Below are positions 34,834 to 36,922 of a DNA stretch of 36,922 bases, in pieces. How positions within the stretch are numbered: position 1 is the stretch's first letter; every line of letters begins with the position of its first letter. Under the pieces are notes generated by a model, which saw only the letters and a list, made by a program, of their open reading frames with translations, searched no databases and had not been told where the DNA came from. The stretch is from assembly GCF_014378415.1 (NCBI RefSeq), contig NZ_JACMNS010000106.1, positions 1 through 36,922 on the forward strand, written 5' to 3'. The position numbers and the translations under genes are program-made. This stretch comes from Aquabacterium sp. (GTDB lineage: Bacteria; Pseudomonadota; Gammaproteobacteria; Burkholderiales; Burkholderiaceae_C).

Positions 34834-34862
34834 ATTATGTCATTGGCTGGCCGACTTGTCTA
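34834..34862 (-). promoter_or_regulatory. Sigma-70 type promoter for the DEAD-box helicase gene
   Basis: On the minus strand TAGACA (34862-34857), a 17-bp spacer and CATAAT (34839-34834); each box has five of six consensus bases. Predicted transcript start near 34827, about 345 nt before the helicase ATG. Confidence 0.65.
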
Positions 34863-34923
34863 GTCACAATCGCAGATCAGTGCTTGAGCACCCCTCAATG
34901 CAAGGGCCATGACCGGCTGCGGC

Positions 34924-34929
34924 GACAAT
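34924..34929 (+). promoter_or_regulatory. Candidate -10 box for a leaderless native rarA transcript
   Basis: GACAAT ends 6 bp before the ATG at 34936, the same spacing as at yqgE and ftsK. No Shine-Dalgarno sequence is seen. No convincing -35 was found. It would also drive the downstream replacement rarA. Confidence 0.4.
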
Positions 34930-35325
34930 GCCTTCATGCAAGAAAGCCTGTCTTTGCCATTGGATCCTCCGGACTTGCCTCGCGATTCAGCAGCGAGCAA
35001 GGCCGCCCTGGCCGCGCCCCTGGCCGAACGCCTGAGGCCCAAGACCCTGGACGAGGTCGTGGGTCAGGATCACCTGCTGGGCGCCGGCCAGCCCGTGCGC
35101 ATGGCTTTCGAATCAGGCCAGCCCCATTCCATGATCCTGTGGGGGCCGCCGGGCGTGGGCAAAACCACCCTGGCGCGCTTGATGGCCCAGGCGTTTGACG
35201 CCCAGTTCATCAGCATTTCGGCCGTGCTGGGCGGCGTCAAGGACATCCGCGAGGCGGTGGACAAAGCCCTGTTGGCGCAGGGCAATGGCCTGCGCACGAT
35301 TGTTTTCGTGGACGAGGTGCACCGC

Positions 35326-35354
35326 TTCAACAAAGCTGTCAAGTCCTATATAAA
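35326..35354 (+). promoter_or_regulatory. Possible junction promoter (host -35, element -10)
   Basis: TATAAA (35349-35354) in AT-rich element DNA lies 17 bp after TTCAAC (35326-35331) in the native rarA remnant. The -10 is good (five of six) and the -35 poor (three of six). A start near 35361 would give a short leader ending at the AGGAGG site. This is a weak prediction. Confidence 0.3.
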
Positions 35355-35376
35355 TCAACAACTTAGGAGGGCGTTT

Positions 35377-35427
35377 GTGCAATTCCTTGTGCTCCCCCAT
35401 TGTTCAATGGGGGTGAAGCATGGCTGA
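35377..35427 (+). CDS. Putative 16-residue leader peptide coupled to the second rarA
   Basis: A strong Shine-Dalgarno AGGAGG (35366-35371) lies 5 nt before GTG 35377, which opens a 16-codon frame (V/M-QFLVLPHCSMGVKHG) ending TGA 35425-35427, 8 bp into the replacement rarA. It is in frame with the truncated native rarA, so ribosomes from either start would cross the hairpin at 35394-35413. The peptide has no known relatives that I recognise. Its likely purpose is translational coupling rather than a functional product. Confidence 0.45.
   Translation: MQFLVLPHCSMGVKHG
35394..35413 (+). promoter_or_regulatory. Perfect hairpin over the ribosome-binding region of the second rarA
   Basis: CCCCCATT-GTTC-AATGGGGG, an 8-bp perfect stem with a 4-nt loop, ends 6 bp before the ATG at 35420. 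The G-run in the right arm is the only Shine-Dalgarno-like element for that start, so the hairpin would hide it unless ribosomes on the overlapping upstream frame open it. It has no T-run, so it is not a terminator. Confidence 0.6.
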
Positions 35428-36721
35428 TTTGTTCGCACAAGAGCCCGCCGCACCACTGGCTGAAGCACTTCGTCCAAAGACCTTGGACGAGGTGGTTGGA
35501 CAGTCGCACTTGTTGGGTGAAGGTAAGCCTTTAAGACTTGCCTTCCAGTCAGGCAAACCCCATTCCATGATCTTGTGGGGGCCGCCGGGTGTTGGCAAGA
35601 CCACTTTGGCACGCCTCACGGCTACAGCCTTCAAGTGCGAGTTCATTGCCTTGTCTGCGGTGTTCTCTGGTGTCAAAGACATCCGTGGTGCTATGGAGCA
35701 GGCACAACAGAACCTTTCTATGGGCAAGCACACGATCTTGTTCGTAGACGAAATTCACAGGTTCAATAAGTCCCAACAAGATGCGCTTCTTCCCTATGCC
35801 GAAAGTGGGCTAGTCACCTTCATTGGTGCTACCACTGAGAACCCTTCTTTTGAAGTGAATTCAGCATTGTTGTCGCGGGCTCAGGTCTATGTCTTGAAGT
35901 CTTTGACAGACGAAGAACTGAAGCTGCTGCTTGTTCGTGCCCAAGAGCTTGCCATTGGTCATCTTCAGTTTGATGACCTGGCTAGAGACACGATCATTGG
36001 CTATGCAGATGGGGACGCAAGAAGGTTCTTGAACCTGTTGGAGCAGACCAGTACAGCAGCCGAAGCTTCTGGAATCACGGCAATTAATGCTGACTTCTTG
36101 CAGAATGCTTTGACCCTGAACAGTCGTCGCTTTGACAAGGGTGGGGACAACTTCTATGACCAGATTTCAGCCTTGCACAAATCCGTGCGTGGCTCCCATC
36201 CTGATGCTGCCCTTTATTGGCTGACAAGAATGTTGGACGGTGGTGCTGATGCAAGGTATCTGGCACGGCGCATTGTTCGCATGGCTTGGGAAGACATTGG
36301 GCTTGCTGATCCAAGGGCCATGCAGATAGCTAACGATGCTGCTTTGACCTATGAGCGGTTGGGTAGTCCTGAAGGTGAATTGGCACTGGGGCAAGCTGTC
36401 ATCTATCTGGCCATAGCTGCGAAAAGCAATGCTGGCTACAACGCCTACAACCAAGCTAAAGCATTCGTGAAGCAGGACAAGAGCCGGGAGGTTCCTGTTC
36501 ATCTTCGCAATGCTCCAACAAAGCTCATGAAGGAACTGGGATATGGGCATGAGTACAGATATGCTCATGATGAACCCAATGCCTATGCTGCTGGTGAAAC
36601 CTATCTTCCTGAAGGCATAGAAGAACCGGGTTGGTATCAGCCAGTGCCAAGAGGACTTGAAGTAAAGATTGCTGAAAAGCTTGCTCTCCTGCGGAAGTGG
36701 GATGAGGAAGCTGGGGAATAG
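35420..36721 (+). CDS. rarA: Complete second RarA (AAA+ replication-associated recombination protein), foreign copy
   Basis: 433 residues, full family length. LRPKTLDEVVGQSHLLGEGK, Walker A GPPGVGKTT, Walker B LFVDEIHRFNK, GATTENPSFEVNSALLSRAQ (sensor I/arginine region), GDARRFLNLLE, and the C-terminal part with FYDQISALHKSVRGSHPDAA and WEDIGLADPRAM are all present, so it should be active at stalled forks. Over the 108 residues shared with the native fragment, 77 are identical by my count. Base composition is clearly lower: 27 of 60 G/C at 36541-36600 and 32 of 60 at 36001-36060, against 40 of 60 in native rarA at 35101-35160. It was acquired from a lower-GC source and lies exactly where it can replace the broken gene. 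It is complete; what follows is IS DNA rather than serS. Confidence 0.93.
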   Translation: MADLFAQEPAAPLAEALRPKTLDEVVGQSHLLGEGKPLRLAFQSGKPHSMILWGPPGVGKTTLARLTATAFKCEFIALSAVFSGVKDIRGAMEQAQQNLSMGKHTILFVDEIHRFNKSQQDALLPYAESGLVTFIGATTENPSFEVNSALLSRAQVYVLKSLTDEELKLLLVRAQELAIGHLQFDDLARDTIIGYADGDARRFLNLLEQTSTAAEASGITAINADFLQNALTLNSRRFDKGGDNFYDQISALHKSVRGSHPDAALYWLTRMLDGGADARYLARRIVRMAWEDIGLADPRAMQIANDAALTYERLGSPEGELALGQAVIYLAIAAKSNAGYNAYNQAKAFVKQDKSREVPVHLRNAPTKLMKELGYGHEYRYAHDEPNAYAAGETYLPEGIEEPGWYQPVPRGLEVKIAEKLALLRKWDEEAGE

Positions 36722-36804
36722 AAATTCAAACGAATTCCGATAAACATGCGCTGGTGAAAAATCGCCAGTGACTTATAAAAAGATAGATTTATGCCAACAC
36801 TTCA
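36722..36804. other. Short AT-rich spacer between second rarA and the insertion sequence
   Basis: These 83 bp show no gene. A weak inverted repeat CTGGTG-AAAAAT-CGCCAG (36751-36768, one G-T pair) without a T-run could be the 3' end of the rarA message. The remaining bases are AT-rich element DNA. Confidence 0.5.
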
Positions 36805-36922
36805 GGCTCTATGCCGTTTCGAGTGGAACTTGACATCAGCACACATGCCGCGTAATGCGATAGTAGCGGCCTGATGTGGAGGACAGAAGATGAACAGCGG
36901 CGTAGAGACTTTGTTCACGGCA
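36805..36922 (+). mobile_element. Left end of a probable ISL3-family insertion sequence (cut by window edge)
   Basis: The stretch opens with GGCTCTATGCCGTTTCG. ISL3-family terminal repeats commonly begin GGCTCTTTG or similar, and a transposase-like start follows 85 bp later at a typical distance. TTGACA at 36830-36835 lies inside the end and may serve as the transposase -35. The right end, the second inverted repeat and the 8-bp target duplication lie outside the window, so the call rests on the tip sequence and the first 11 codons. Confidence 0.5.
36890..36922 (+). CDS. Start of a probable ISL3-family transposase (first 11 codons)
   Basis: ATG preceded by GGAGGA (36878-36883) 6 nt upstream encodes MNSGVETLFTA before the window ends. 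The pattern of a short polar start leading to LFT-A fits ISL3 transposases, which usually continue into ALGL-x-x-PW. Too short for a firm assignment. Confidence 0.45.
   Translation, partial: MNSGVETLFTA

Larger units (their letters stand above)
34936..35427 (+). pseudogene. rarA: Native rarA, truncated after Walker B by an insertion
   Basis: Starts at the ATG 34936 (MQESLSLPLDPPDL); an earlier in-frame ATG at 34909 lies before the -10-like box and is less likely. Residues match the RarA/MgsA AAA+ ATPase: LAERLRPKTLDEVVGQDHLL, Walker A GPPGVGKTT and Walker B with HRFNK. RarA acts at stalled replication forks. RarA similarity stops dead after codon AAA at 35332-35334; the next 30 codons (AVKSYINQQLRR...) are unrelated and end at TGA 35425-35427. 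The sensor, lid and tetramerisation domains, about 300 residues, are missing, so the fragment cannot work. Coding GC is high like the rest of the window. The frame runs through the start of the second rarA, overlapping it by 8 bp. Confidence 0.9.

Noticed and set aside
34482..34908. A tRNA or other structural RNA gene in the gap before rarA.
   Set aside because: No cloverleaf, anticodon arm or TTCGA-type T-loop in a matching position was found on either strand.
35394..35413. An intrinsic terminator before the second rarA.
   Set aside because: The stem is followed by TGAAGC and the ATG, not by a T-run.
34936..35427. The truncated rarA as a simple frameshift or sequencing error of one gene.
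   Set aside because: The second copy restarts from the N-terminus and has different base composition and codon use, so there are two genes, not one broken by an error.

Overview
This window looks like the chromosome of a GC-rich betaproteobacterium, most likely order Burkholderiales and probably family Comamonadaceae. The reasons are the gene orders thiD-like/hemL next to rubredoxin/pilGHIJ-chpA, yqgE-ruvX-pyrR-pyrB-pyrC', rpmB-rpmG and ftsK-lolA-rarA, together with strongly GC-biased codon use. I cannot name a genus. Nearly all of the window is host core chromosome. Two parts are accessory: the left end (about 1-4323) and the right end (about 35335-36922).

Left region (1-7934, all minus strand). 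A ThiD-like kinase, hemL and mpl form a tight housekeeping operon. Its last gene is joined by an ATGA start/stop overlap to a FAD-dependent halogenase-type enzyme, followed by an FkbO/Hyg5/XanB2-type chorismatase, a MipA/OmpV-type outer-membrane protein, a PlsC-type acyltransferase and a GT2 glycosyltransferase cut by the window edge. Chorismatase, halogenase, acyltransferase and glycosyltransferase together are the signature of a xanthomonadin-like aryl-polyene pigment pathway. The polyene synthase genes would lie beyond the left edge.

Central region (8064-25389). Rubredoxin leads into a type IV pilus chemosensory operon: pilG, pilH, pilI, pilJ and a 2033-residue chpA. A GAF-like/GGDEF diguanylate cyclase overlaps the end of chpA, and its catalytic domain contains four tandem 8-bp repeats that could cause phase variation. 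No methylation enzymes (cheR/cheB type) are present. A convergent photolyase gene sits next to a rightward chain of touching or overlapping genes: yqgE, ruvX, pyrR, pyrB, a dihydroorotase-like pyrC' lacking the HxH metal ligands, and a second PlsC acyltransferase.

Right-centre (25390-34862). This holds a membrane fatty-acid desaturase with an unusual C-terminal tail, two back-to-back terminators, rpmB-rpmG with a strong promoter and a structured leader, trxB, a Crp-type regulator with two inverted repeats upstream, ftsK, lolA, and a DEAD-box RNA helicase on the opposite strand. The helicase has a Gly-rich repeat tail and a predicted leader of about 345 nt.

Right edge (34909-36922). The native rarA is cut immediately after its Walker B block. 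Directly behind it lies a complete second rarA of clearly lower GC, with its own strong Shine-Dalgarno site, a 16-codon leader ORF and a hairpin over its ribosome-binding region. An ISL3-like insertion sequence begins shortly after. I read this as one edge of a mobile element that inserts into rarA and carries an intact, differently encoded replacement. This is the most unusual feature of the window.
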